The translations under genes were made by a program, and so were the position numbers. The notes under the pieces are model-generated. The model had not been told where the DNA came from. It made no database searches and was given only the letters and a program-made list of their open reading frames with translations. Positions 45,372-54,220 of a stretch of 64,000 nucleotides of DNA are shown here, in pieces. How positions within the stretch are numbered: the first letter of the stretch is position 1; each line of letters opens with the position of its first letter. Source of the DNA: Sedimenticola selenatireducens DSM 17993 (lineage in GTDB: Bacteria; Pseudomonadota; Gammaproteobacteria; Chromatiales; Chromatiaceae); NCBI RefSeq assembly GCF_000428045.1, contig NZ_ATZE01000022.1:15148-79147 (forward strand), given 5' to 3'.

Positions 45372-47426
45372 TCAACCAAACCGCTTCCGGATCTCCTCCG
45401 CCCGCAGCCGTGCCCGGGTGTAGCTGGACAGCGCCTTGACGCCGGCGCCGCAGGAACGGAACACGCAGACGCCCTGGTCTTTCATTTTTGCCACCAGGGG
45501 TTCGTAGAGTTCGCCGCCATCGACAATCCCGATCAGCGGCTTGTCCAGTGCAGCGACCATCTTCGGCATCTGGTGGGCGATGCTCTGCTCGTCACCCAGG
45601 TCATAGCCGGGGCGCAGCTTGTTCTCCACCAGAGTGCGCATCACGGGTGACATGGGATCGAGTCCCACCACAACGGCGTCGATATTGGGATCCTTCGCCA
45701 TCGCCTCGGCACATTGCAGGTGCGCTTCGTCGTCGGCGCCTGGGTTGATGTCCATCGGGTTACGGATCTCCATCAGGGCGTCCAGCCGTTTCGCTTTCAG
45801 GATCTCGCCAATGCGGGTCTCGGTCTCGGCCGAGAGGGCGGCCACTTCGAGTGAGAAGTTGTCCGACTGAACGTTGTCGGCCATACCCACGGCCTCGAAG
45901 CCGGCGCCGCTGACTGCGCCCAGCCGGTTACCGCCGATGGTCTTGTCGTGCAGGCAGTCGGCTATGTAGAACAGGTCGTTGAAGCGGTCGAAGTCGTCGC
46001 AGACCATGCCGCCGGCCTGGGTGATCACCGCTTCCAGCAGTGCGAAGTCTCCTGCGATCGAGGCGGTGTGGCCCATGGTGGCGTTGGCGCCGAACTCGGA
46101 GCGGCCCGCCTTGTAGAGCACCACTTGCTTGCCCTTCAGCACCGCCTTGCGCACGCCCTTGGCGAAGTGCAGGCCATCCAGGTCGCGGAAGCCCTCGGCA
46201 TAGACGCCGATGGTGTCTATGCCGTCCAGCTCGGCGAAATAGTTGACCATGTCGCCGTGGGTGAGGTCGTTCTGGTTGCCCAGCGCGGTCATGTAGGCGG
46301 GGTCGAGCCAGGGATTATGGCTGATACGGGTGATCATGAAGGCGCCGCTCTGACTGATCAGGGCCGAGTTGCGTTGCGCCTTCTTTTGCCCCTGGGGCAG
46401 GCGGTTCTTGGGGATAAACCAGGTGTCGTACTCACCGGGATGGGAAACGATGCCGAGGCAGTTGCCGCCGAGGAAAACCGGGCCGCCGTCCTCGCTGTGA
46501 TGCGCCTCGTTGATGCGTTTCATCATGGCCGCCGCCGGTTCCCGACTGGCGGTGGTCTCGCCCAGTCCGCCGGGGATCAGCATCACCGCCTCGGCGGCGT
46601 TGGTGGCGATCACCTCGTCCACCAGGTCGTAGACTGCGTCGGCGGCAATGGCAACCACGAACAGGTCCAGCTTGTGCTCCAGGGAGGCGAGGCTCTCGGC
46701 GCATTTGACGCCGTCGATCTCATCCTCGTTGGGGCGGATGATGGTGATCTGCGAAGCCGGGTAGCCACTGGCCAGAATATTCTTGAGGATGATGCGACCG
46801 AAGTTCATCTTGCTGCCGGAGACACCGATAATGCCGATCGATTTTGGATGCAGCATCTTGCCGATTTTCTTTACCGGGCGCGGAGCCGGCACCGGGGTGG
46901 GACGGCTGTACTCGCAGACGCCCTCACCGAGGGCGATCCGGTTATCGATAAAGCTGAACGGGTTGAGTTCCAGGCACTCCAGCACGAACGGGGCGTCCGG
47001 GTTGGTCGGGGCGTAGTGTCGGGCCAGGCTGATGAAGGCGGTGAAGCAGTCGCTCAGGTTCTGGTCGTCTACCTTTCCTTCCAGTTTGCGATAGGCGATG
47101 GTCGCCTTGAATGCCTGCAGCAGATCTTCACCGCTGGTCAGGTCGGCGGCGGCACTGACGCCGCCCTGGCCCTTACGCAGGGCGCTGGCCAGCAGTTCGC
47201 CGGTCTCGCCACCCAGCCCGGCACTGATCACAATGCCGAATTCGCGGGTGTTACGGATAGCGAGGGAGAGCTCAATGCCGGTGCCGGGTTCGACACTGGC
47301 CAGCGGCAGGCCGGCCATCTCCAGCAACTGCCGCAGGTCGGCGTCGTGCAGGGTCTGGTGGCCGTCGCCGGTGCGGGTCTGCAGCAGGGCGGTGATGCCG
47401 TCCAGGTCGTGGGTGTTGTTTGTCAT
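45372..47426 (-). CDS. NDP-forming acyl-CoA synthetase-like protein with partial ATP-grasp domain
   Basis: 684 residues. Residues about 190-330 are the CoA-binding Rossmann domain (KSIGIIGVSGSKMNFGR). Residues about 350-680 are the succinyl-CoA-ligase-like domains with the phospho-accepting histidine H453 in GHTASIAGD. Residues 1-175 match only the second half of an ATP-grasp domain (GIELSLAIRNTREFGIVISA, then LELNPFSF); the ATP-binding first lobe is absent. The usual enzyme couples acyl-CoA hydrolysis to ATP formation. It follows the thiolase on the same strand, after two REP elements, and may act on an acyl-CoA from aromatic breakdown. The reaction is uncertain. Confidence 0.78.
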   Translation of the reverse strand: MTNNTHDLDGITALLQTRTGDGHQTLHDADLRQLLEMAGLPLASVEPGTGIELSLAIRNTREFGIVISAGLGGETGELLASALRKGQGGVSAAADLTSGEDLLQAFKATIAYRKLEGKVDDQNLSDCFTAFISLARHYAPTNPDAPFVLECLELNPFSFIDNRIALGEGVCEYSRPTPVPAPRPVKKIGKMLHPKSIGIIGVSGSKMNFGRIILKNILASGYPASQITIIRPNEDEIDGVKCAESLASLEHKLDLFVVAIAADAVYDLVDEVIATNAAEAVMLIPGGLGETTASREPAAAMMKRINEAHHSEDGGPVFLGGNCLGIVSHPGEYDTWFIPKNRLPQGQKKAQRNSALISQSGAFMITRISHNPWLDPAYMTALGNQNDLTHGDMVNYFAELDGIDTIGVYAEGFRDLDGLHFAKGVRKAVLKGKQVVLYKAGRSEFGANATMGHTASIAGDFALLEAVITQAGGMVCDDFDRFNDLFYIADCLHDKTIGGNRLGAVSGAGFEAVGMADNVQSDNFSLEVAALSAETETRIGEILKAKRLDALMEIRNPMDINPGADDEAHLQCAEAMAKDPNIDAVVVGLDPMSPVMRTLVENKLRPGYDLGDEQSIAHQMPKMVAALDKPLIGIVDGGELYEPLVAKMKDQGVCVFRSCGAGVKALSSYTRARLRAEEIRKRFG

Positions 47427-47464
47427 AGTGCTGTTCCTGATAGTGGTCAGTATGTTTGCTGCAT

Positions 47465-47511
47465 GTAGGAGCGGCGCCCCGCCGCGACTCGGCCCGGGGC
47501 GGGCCTCCTAC
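47465..47511. repeat. REP-like palindrome
   Basis: GTAGGAGCGGCGCCCCG at one end pairs with CGGGGCGGGCCTCCTAC at the other with few mismatches. It is the first of two tandem copies between the thiolase and ligase genes and shares its GTAGGAGC head with the element at 9233. Confidence 0.82.
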
Positions 47512-47569
47512 AGGTTGTTGTTAGCGCGGCAAAAGATGGATAAGACGCAGCCATCGATCGTCGTTGTCC

Positions 47570-47631
47570 GTAGGAGCGGCGCCCCCGCCGCGAATGTGTC
47601 GCGGCATATCGGCCCGGGGCGGGACTCCTAC
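47570..47631. repeat. REP-like palindrome, longer copy
   Basis: Starts GTAGGAGCGGCGCCCC and ends CGGGGCGGGACTCCTAC, in the same orientation as its neighbour and with an added inner hairpin (CGCGAATGTGTCGCGG). It ends 25 bases from the thiolase stop codon. Confidence 0.82.
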
Positions 47632-47656
47632 AGGTCGTTTTTAGCGCTGGGTGGCA

Positions 47657-48862
47657 TCAAACCCGCTCAATCACCACGGCTATGCCCTGGCCAACGCCGA
47701 TACACATGGTGCAGAGGGCATAGCGGCCCCCGCTGCGATGCAGCTGGTAAGTGGCGGTGGTGAGCAGGCGTGCGCCGCTCATGCCAAGAGGGTGTCCCAG
47801 GGCGATCGCGCCGCCGTTGGGATTGATGCGCGCGTCGTCATCGGCCAGTCCCAGGTGCCGTGTCACCGCCAGGGCCTGGGCGGCAAACGCCTCGTTGAGT
47901 TCGATGACATCCATCTGGTCCAGGGTCAGTCCGAGCCGTTTCAGCAGCTTTTCGCTCGCGGGTGCCGGGCCAAAGCCCATGGTGCGCGGCGGAACACCGG
48001 CGGTGGCCATGCCGAGGATGCGGGCGCGAGGTGTCAGCCCCTGTTGCCGGGCCGCCTGCTTGGAGGCGATCAGCAGTGCACAGGCACCGTCATTGACGCC
48101 CGAGGCGTTACCAGCGGTGACGCTCCCCTCGGGATGGACGATGGGGCGCAGTTTCGTCAGCTGATCGATTCGGGTCTGGGGACGGGCGTGTTCGTCCTGA
48201 CTGAAGATGACCGGGTCGCCCTTGCGTTGGGGAAGGGTGACAGGGATGATCTCTTCGGCCAGCCGACCCGCCTCCTGGGCGGCGCCGGTGAGTTGCTGGG
48301 AGCGCAGGGCGAAGGCATCCTGATCCTCGCGACTGATGCCGAACTCGACTGCCAGATTCTCGGCGGTTTCGGGCATTGAATCGACACCGTACATCTCCTT
48401 CATTTTCCTGTTGATGAAGCGCCAGCCGATGGTGGTGTCGAAAATCTCCGCCTGGCGCGAGAAGGCGCTCTCCGCCTTGCCCATGACGAACGGGGCGCGG
48501 GACATGGACTCCACACCGCCGGCAATCATCAATTCCGCCTCGCCGCTCTTGATGGCGCGGGCGGCTGTGCCTACCGCATCCATGCCGGAACCGCACAGCC
48601 GGTTCAGGGTGCCGCCGGGCACGGCATCGGGCAGGCCGGCCAGCAGGGCGGTCATGCGTGCCACGTTGCGGTTATCCTCGCCTGCCTGATTGGCGCAGCC
48701 GTAGAGCAGATCGTCCAGCTGATACCAGTCGACATCAGGATTGCGCTCCATCAGCGCCTGGACCGGCAGGGCGGCAAGATCGTCAGTGCGCAGGGCAGCG
48801 AGGGTGCCGCCATAGCGACCGATCGGGGTGCGGATGGCATCGCAGATAAAGGCTTCGGGCAT
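47657..48862 (-). CDS. Acetyl-CoA C-acyltransferase, 3-oxoadipyl-CoA thiolase (PcaF/PaaJ) type
   Basis: 401 residues from the ATG at 48862, which has AAAGGAGC ahead; the open frame runs on to 49003 through a REP element and is not coding there. Catalytic residues: C90 in LNRLCGSGMDAVGTA, the histidine in GHPLGMSGAR (about 357), and C387 in CTMCIGVGQG. The N-terminus FICDAIRTPIGRYGG and the NRLCGSGMDA form are those of PcaF/PaaJ enzymes that split beta-oxoadipyl-CoA. Here it could serve the lower benzoyl-CoA pathway. Confidence 0.9.
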   Translation of the reverse strand: MPEAFICDAIRTPIGRYGGTLAALRTDDLAALPVQALMERNPDVDWYQLDDLLYGCANQAGEDNRNVARMTALLAGLPDAVPGGTLNRLCGSGMDAVGTAARAIKSGEAELMIAGGVESMSRAPFVMGKAESAFSRQAEIFDTTIGWRFINRKMKEMYGVDSMPETAENLAVEFGISREDQDAFALRSQQLTGAAQEAGRLAEEIIPVTLPQRKGDPVIFSQDEHARPQTRIDQLTKLRPIVHPEGSVTAGNASGVNDGACALLIASKQAARQQGLTPRARILGMATAGVPPRTMGFGPAPASEKLLKRLGLTLDQMDVIELNEAFAAQALAVTRHLGLADDDARINPNGGAIALGHPLGMSGARLLTTATYQLHRSGGRYALCTMCIGVGQGIAVVIERV

Positions 48863-48921
48863 GTTTATGCTCCTTTGGTTGAATGTTGGTTGTCCAATGT
48901 TGTTCAGTGATCCGTCGGCCT

Positions 48922-48984
48922 GTAGAAGCGACGCCCCCGTCGCGAACGTTTCGTGGTCGCATCGGCCCGGGGCGGGCCTCCTAC
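48922..48984. repeat. REP-like palindrome
   Basis: Starts GTAGAAGCGACGCCCCCG and ends CGGGGCGGGCCTCCTAC. It lies between the thiolase and the regulator gene. A further degraded copy of its right half follows near 49010-49035 (CGGCCCGGACGTGGGCCTCC). Confidence 0.8.
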
Positions 48985-49122
48985 AGCAATTGTCTCGGAC
49001 CACGGCGATTTCGGCCCGGACGTGGGCCTCCTGCCGGTATGGCTTGGCTATGGGAATTCAGTGTGGGAAAAGGCAGGTGTAGCCGGTCGGGCCGGCCGGG
49101 TAGCAAAACGAACGCTGGCCGG

Positions 49123-50016
49123 TCAGTTGCCCTGCAAGTAGGGCGCGCACTGCTGAATCAGCACTTCGAGACTCTGCTCGATGGTCTGGCCCGAGGTCAT
49201 GATCTCGAAATTCGCCAGACGGTAGTCCGCTTCCCGTTCATCCAATATCAGTTTCAGATCATCCATCGCCTGCTGGCTGCCTGCCATCGGACGCATGTCA
49301 CCCTGTTCAATGACACGGTTCATGTGATCCTCCGGCAGCGCACGCACCCAGATGGTGTAGAAGTGCTCCCGCAGCATCCGGAAGGTCTCCGCCTCGGAGA
49401 TCAGACTGCCGCCGGTCTCCAGCACCACGTGCCGATAGTCGGTAATGGTCTGCTGCAGCGCCTGCAGCTCCAGCCGGCGGTAGTTGCCCTGGCCGGTGAG
49501 GGAGATCAACTCGCCTATGTCCATCCCCGCCAGTCGTGAGGTCACGTTCTGCAAGCGGATGAACGGCACCTGGAAATGCTTTGCCAGCAGTTCACCCAGG
49601 GTACTTTTGCCACTGCCGCGCATCCCGATCAGGGCTACGCCGCGATAGACGCCCTGGCCAGGCGAGAAGGCGTTACGCAACAGCTTGAACGCCTTCTCCT
49701 GTATCTCGGGAGTGAAGGTATCGATCAACTCGCCGAGCGGCGGGTACTTGATGCAGGTCTCTTCCTGCTCAGGTAGCAGTGAGCCGATACGTACCCCGAG
49801 AGCGTTGGCGATACGTGATAGCAGGGCCAGTGAGACATTGGCGGTGCCGCGTTCCAGCTGGGCCAGATAACGCTCCGAGACGTCCGAATGAAAGGCCAGG
49901 TTCTTGCGTGTCAGCCCGCGCCGCGAACGCACGGAACGCACCCGAGAGCCGACCACTTCGGTGAGCTCTTCAATACCTGCGTCTTCCCCTGTGGGGGGGT
50001 TGATTGTCTCGGTCAT
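49123..50016 (-). CDS. XRE-family regulator with shikimate-kinase-like domain (BoxR/BzdR type)
   Basis: 297 residues. The helix-turn-helix is at about 25-85 (SRRGLTRKNLAFHSDVSERY, then LAQLERGTANVSLALLSRIA). The C-terminal half is a shikimate-kinase-like domain with P-loop GMRGSGKST (131-139). This two-domain layout defines the BzdR/BoxR regulators of benzoate degradation, which bind benzoyl-CoA and derepress their targets. Its place after the pad operon, whose end product is benzoyl-CoA, fits well. BoxR and BzdR cannot be told apart by sight. Confidence 0.92.
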   Translation of the reverse strand: MTETINPPTGEDAGIEELTEVVGSRVRSVRSRRGLTRKNLAFHSDVSERYLAQLERGTANVSLALLSRIANALGVRIGSLLPEQEETCIKYPPLGELIDTFTPEIQEKAFKLLRNAFSPGQGVYRGVALIGMRGSGKSTLGELLAKHFQVPFIRLQNVTSRLAGMDIGELISLTGQGNYRRLELQALQQTITDYRHVVLETGGSLISEAETFRMLREHFYTIWVRALPEDHMNRVIEQGDMRPMAGSQQAMDDLKLILDEREADYRLANFEIMTSGQTIEQSLEVLIQQCAPYLQGN

Positions 50017-50107
50017 GCCTTCACGTTCCTATGAGTAACCTCTCCAGCCTGATATTACCATGATACTGATATTTGTACCTTTTCCACATTGATTTCTGTC
50101 TATATAT

Positions 50108-52441
50108 TTACCCCCCCGCCAGCATCGGTACCAGACTCACTTCGTCGCCATTGTGCAGGGTCATTCCCTGTTCAGAGGCGACTACCAGATGATCGTTGAT
50201 GGAGATACCGAACGAACTGTCGCCCAGCGCCTCAGCCGCCTGCGGCAGGCTGTTTTTCAGGCGCTGCCTCAGCTCCCGGATATCTTTCACCGGCCGGTTG
50301 ATGACCAGGCTGTTGCGTTTGACCCCGGGCAGTTTCGGCAGATTTACCTTCAGGCTGTAACCGGTCAGCACCTGGGAGAGGCTGTCCCACCAGTCGCTGC
50401 TGGGCAGTCCATCCGGTTCGAAGCCGGAAACTTCGTAGAAACGCTGTTTCATCTCATCGAACGCCTGCTGATCGATCTTTTCGCCGCTGAATGGGCCGGC
50501 GCTGTTGGGTTCCTCGAACCAGCGTCTGGGCAGGGTGTCGTCGGCATCGGTGAGACCGCGCAGGGCATTGATCATGCGCTCCACGGCGATCACGTTGCGA
50601 CCGCTGTTGAGCAGGTCGTCGCTGCTCATCTCGATCCCGGTCAGCAACTTGAGCTGCTGCGCAAACTCCTCGGTACCGGTCAGGGACGGCGAGTTGAACA
50701 GCTTGGTGGTAAAGCGGCACATGCCTACCGAGTCGCCGACCGCGAAGGTGTCCTCACAGCGGCGTACCGCGTACTCCTTGCCGCCGTACTGATTCGGTTC
50801 CGCGGAGACCTTGCCGCCATACAGGGCGGTCTTGAACTCGGCGTCGTCGTTGATACGGGCGTTGATCTCCAGGGTGACCCGGTTGCGCAGGTGATCCATG
50901 CCGCGGGTCGCCACCGCCAGCCCCAGGGCAAACGCCTTGAGGATGCGGCTGTCATGGGGGTCGGATTGGAACAGCCCCTTAACGGTCATGCGATAGTCCA
51001 GTGCCTCGGGCGGATACTTGCCGGTGGCCACCGCCTGGCTGGAATCGGCCACCACGTCACCGAAGCCTTCGCGCCGGGCCAGCATGAACAGCAGTTTTTC
51101 TACCGCCTCATAGTTGCCCCAGCTCAGGTCAAGGCCGCCGGTAGTGGTCTGGTCGATAACGCCGCGCTGGTAGAGCTCCATGGCCCAACCGATGGCGCCT
51201 CCGGTACCGGAGGAGTCGAGTCCCAGGTCGTTGAGGATGTTGTTCAGCCGCAGCACCTTTTCCGGTTCCGTGATGCCAATGTTGGGGCCGAACTTGCCGA
51301 CGGTGACATATTCCGGACCATCGCCCTTGTCGTACCGGTCGAATACCCCGTCGCCCTTGATGCCCTGGTAGCTGGCGGTGTGTTCATGCTGCACCTCCGC
51401 CTGCGAGGTATCGTAGCTGGCGTTGCCGGTCACGCCTTTCAGCGCGTTGGCGCCAAAGCCACCCTTGGCGCCGGGAGTCATGTCGTTCAACGGCCGGCAC
51501 TTCACCGGGCACTTGTAACAACCGTCCATGCCGGTGCGGTAGCCGTCGAAATTGTCGGCGTCCAGGTCCTCCACCCAGGTGTTCTCCTGGTTGTTCTTGG
51601 TGCCGATGGCACCAAGGATACGGCTTGGCTTGTACAGAAACGGGGTGCCAACGGTCTTCAGTGCGTTGTGAATCACGCTGGTGCTGATCACCTTGTTGCT
51701 GATCTCCTTGGCTCCCAGCTTGAACTCCTTGGAGGTGGCGATCTTGCCCGGCGCGCCATCGATCATGATCGCCTTGAGACCCAGCGAGCCCATCTTGGCG
51801 CCGGGGCCGCCACGCGCCCAGATCGCCTTGATACCACCCATGATGCCGGCACTCAGGGCCAGGTTCTCGCCGGCGCTGGTGATACGCGCCAGGGCCATGT
51901 CCTTGCGCTCGGTGCGTTCGAAATCTCGCTCGATCGCCTCGGTAACGTCCAGGTTGTCCATCCCGATGTAGGGGGTGGCATCAAGGAACTGCACGTCGTC
52001 GAATGAGATCTTCAACAGGGTCCACTGCGGGTTGCGCCCATAAACTACCAGGTGGTCATAACCGTGGTGGCGCATGAAGGCGGGGAAATAGTCGCCGACA
52101 TTACTGTCGAGGATGGCGTCACTCTCCGGAGAGAGGCTGGTGACATTGCCCCGGGTGGCGGAGGCCATGTAGCCGGTGAAGACCCCGCTGCCGAAGATCA
52201 ACGGTACCTGTGGATCGAGAGGTTTGAGCGGTTCCGCCTGCTCGGTTGCGAGCAGATTGTAGAGCAGGTACATGTTGGCACCGCGGCCGCTGAGGAAGGT
52301 GGTCAACACCTCCTTCGGCAGATAGGCCTTGCGGTGGCTGCGCCGCTCCAGATCCACGAACAGTACAGCACCCTGAGTGGGGTACTGGGGTGCATCATGC
52401 AGGCGGTTCAGCAATGCGTCGACGCGATCTCTGGTATTCAT
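50108..52441 (-). CDS. Aldehyde:ferredoxin oxidoreductase (tungsten type) fused to a C-terminal MoaD/ThiS-like domain
   Basis: 777 residues. The AOR part (1 to about 690) has the cluster cysteines C308, C311 and C315 (GCYKCPVKC) with C575 as the fourth, and cofactor-binding segments such as SGENLALSAG-like 189-199 and GLDSSGTGG (407-415). From about 696 to the end is a ubiquitin-like MoaD/ThiS domain (SLKVNLPKLPG, then HNGDEVSLVPMLAGG) that ends in the Gly-Gly typical of sulphur carriers. It would oxidise phenylacetaldehyde to phenylacetate. It follows the small cysteine-protein gene after 227 bases. No AorA- or AorC-like subunit is encoded nearby. Confidence 0.9.
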   Translation of the reverse strand: MNTRDRVDALLNRLHDAPQYPTQGAVLFVDLERRSHRKAYLPKEVLTTFLSGRGANMYLLYNLLATEQAEPLKPLDPQVPLIFGSGVFTGYMASATRGNVTSLSPESDAILDSNVGDYFPAFMRHHGYDHLVVYGRNPQWTLLKISFDDVQFLDATPYIGMDNLDVTEAIERDFERTERKDMALARITSAGENLALSAGIMGGIKAIWARGGPGAKMGSLGLKAIMIDGAPGKIATSKEFKLGAKEISNKVISTSVIHNALKTVGTPFLYKPSRILGAIGTKNNQENTWVEDLDADNFDGYRTGMDGCYKCPVKCRPLNDMTPGAKGGFGANALKGVTGNASYDTSQAEVQHEHTASYQGIKGDGVFDRYDKGDGPEYVTVGKFGPNIGITEPEKVLRLNNILNDLGLDSSGTGGAIGWAMELYQRGVIDQTTTGGLDLSWGNYEAVEKLLFMLARREGFGDVVADSSQAVATGKYPPEALDYRMTVKGLFQSDPHDSRILKAFALGLAVATRGMDHLRNRVTLEINARINDDAEFKTALYGGKVSAEPNQYGGKEYAVRRCEDTFAVGDSVGMCRFTTKLFNSPSLTGTEEFAQQLKLLTGIEMSSDDLLNSGRNVIAVERMINALRGLTDADDTLPRRWFEEPNSAGPFSGEKIDQQAFDEMKQRFYEVSGFEPDGLPSSDWWDSLSQVLTGYSLKVNLPKLPGVKRNSLVINRPVKDIRELRQRLKNSLPQAAEALGDSSFGISINDHLVVASEQGMTLHNGDEVSLVPMLAGG

Positions 52442-52668
52442 GACATATCCTCTGACATTCTCCTGTTACCGATTCGGCAGCAGGCGGGCCGGGCGTGTAC
52501 AGGCCTCCGTTGCCTGCATACGCCCACTCCCTGTGTAGCTCCCTTTGCCGGAAGCCGCTGTTGATCCATGTTTACCCGAGGGGCGGAGTCAACGCCGACC
52601 CCGACCTTTCGGTGGCGGAGCTGGTCCGCCCTGCGGACGCCCTGCGGGCGCCGATCCGTTTTGAATCG

Positions 52669-52875
52669 CTACTTCTGTTGAAACAGATTGCAACCGAACT
52701 CGCCACGCATCTGTATCCCGGCGAATTCATCATCGGTGCGCACCAGGGCGCGCAGCGGATTTGAGCGCATCTGCTCGAACAGTTCGCAAACGCCGAACCC
52801 TTCCTGCTCATGCTCATTGCGCAGGACGACGTTCTCCTCATAACGCCAGTGACTACAGCTGTGACAAAAGCTCAC
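52669..52875 (-). CDS. Small cysteine-containing protein within the pad cluster
   Basis: 68 residues from a GTG start with AGGAGG six bases ahead, a strong ribosome site. It begins 9 bases after padJ. Four cysteines: C4 and C7 (CHSC), C30 and C62 (FGC). This spacing could bind zinc or an iron-sulphur cluster. No signal peptide. I do not recognise the family. The tight spacing between padJ and the aldehyde oxidoreductase gene supports a role in that pathway, possibly as an electron carrier or cofactor-handling protein. Confidence 0.78.
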   Translation of the reverse strand: MSFCHSCSHWRYEENVVLRNEHEQEGFGVCELFEQMRSNPLRALVRTDDEFAGIQMRGEFGCNLFQQK

Positions 52876-52884
52876 GAGTGCCTC

Positions 52885-54195
52885 CTATTTTTTTCGCAGA
52901 TCGCGAACCCGAATGGCCTTGCCCTGGGAACGGGGAACCTCGCCGGTATCCAGTACGTTGACTGTACAGGTCACACCGATCATCGACTTGATGTGGTGTT
53001 TCACTTCCGCGCCGAGCGCCTTTCTGTCACCGATGAAATCGGGTTCCGGCTCGATATCCACGCTCAGGGTGTCCATGATGCCCTCACGCTGGATCACCAG
53101 CTGGTAGTGGGGCGCCACGCCGGCAACACTCACCAGCACCGACTCGATCTGTGACGGATAGACGTTGACGCCGCGGATGATCATCATGTCGTCGTTGCGA
53201 CCGGTGACGCGCAGGATGCGCACATGGGAGCGGCCGCAGCTGCACGGCTCATCGGTCAGCTTGGTGATGTCGTGAGTACGGTAGCGGATGATCGGCAGCG
53301 CTTCCTTGGTCAGGGTGGTGATCACCAGTTCGCCCACCTCGCCATAGGGCAGGGGCTGCAGCGTTTCGGGATCGACGATCTCGAACAGGAAGTGATCCTC
53401 CCAGCCGTGCAGGCCGTTCTGCTCGGTACATTCGCAGGCCACGCCCGGGCCCATGATCTCGGACAGGCCATAGATATCCATCGCCTTCACGCCAAGCTGT
53501 TTCTCCAGCTCGCCACGAATCTCGTCGCTCCAGGGCTCGGCACCGAATATGCCTACGCGCAGTGGTCCGGCCGCCAGGTCCACGCCCTCACTCCTGGCCA
53601 CCTCGGCTATGTTGAGGGCGTAGGAGGGGGTGGAGAGCAGTACGTGGGAGCCAAAATCGCTCATCACCGCAATCTGCTTCTCGGTATTGCCACCGGACAT
53701 GGGGGTGACGGTGCACTTCAGCCGCTCGGCACCGTAATGGGCGCCCAGCCCGCCGGTGAACAGGCCGTAACCATAGGCGTTGTGCACAATGTCGCCGGGG
53801 CGGGCGCCGGCACAGGAGATGCTGCGTGCCATCAGGTCGGCCCAGTTATTGATGTCCCCATCGGTGTAACCAACCACGGTCGGCTTGCCGGTGGTGCCGG
53901 AAGAGGCGTGCAGCCGGGAGATCTGTTCCCGGGGCACGGCGAACATGTTGAACGGGTAGGCGTCGCGCAGATCGTTCTTTACCGTGAAGGGAAACTTGGC
54001 GAGATCTTCCAGGTTTTCCAGGTCATGAGGCTTCACACCCTGTGCATCGAACGCCTCCCGATAGTGCGGGACGTTGTCATAGGCGTGCTGCAGGCGTGTC
54101 TTCAGTCGCTGCAACTGCAGTTGCAACAACTGCTCACGCGGCATGCATTCGGCTTCTTGATCAAAATAATAATTATCGGCACCAGTATCTGACAT
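52885..54195 (-). CDS. padJ: Phenylacetate--CoA ligase
   Basis: 436 residues, the length of PaaK/PadJ ligases. The adenylate-forming motif SSGTTGKP (98-105) is intact, followed by YGYGLFTGGLGAHYGAERL, YGLSEIMGPGV and the C-terminal GKAIRVRDLRK. It converts phenylacetate, ATP and CoA to phenylacetyl-CoA, AMP and pyrophosphate in the cytoplasm. It is the last pad gene, 25 bases after padI. The pad name is used rather than paaK because of the operon. Confidence 0.94.
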   Translation of the reverse strand: MSDTGADNYYFDQEAECMPREQLLQLQLQRLKTRLQHAYDNVPHYREAFDAQGVKPHDLENLEDLAKFPFTVKNDLRDAYPFNMFAVPREQISRLHASSGTTGKPTVVGYTDGDINNWADLMARSISCAGARPGDIVHNAYGYGLFTGGLGAHYGAERLKCTVTPMSGGNTEKQIAVMSDFGSHVLLSTPSYALNIAEVARSEGVDLAAGPLRVGIFGAEPWSDEIRGELEKQLGVKAMDIYGLSEIMGPGVACECTEQNGLHGWEDHFLFEIVDPETLQPLPYGEVGELVITTLTKEALPIIRYRTHDITKLTDEPCSCGRSHVRILRVTGRNDDMMIIRGVNVYPSQIESVLVSVAGVAPHYQLVIQREGIMDTLSVDIEPEPDFIGDRKALGAEVKHHIKSMIGVTCTVNVLDTGEVPRSQGKAIRVRDLRKK

Positions 54196-54220
54196 GGTGT
54201 CACACTCCTCGTTGTATTTT

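Noticed and set aside
45948-47468. 506-codon plus-strand frame opposite the acyl-CoA ligase
   Set aside because: Antisense shadow with Gly/Val/His-rich composition and no recognisable domain.
48863-49003. N-terminal extension of the thiolase frame
   Set aside because: It crosses a REP palindrome and lies before a good ribosome site at the ATG of 48862, where thiolase homology starts.
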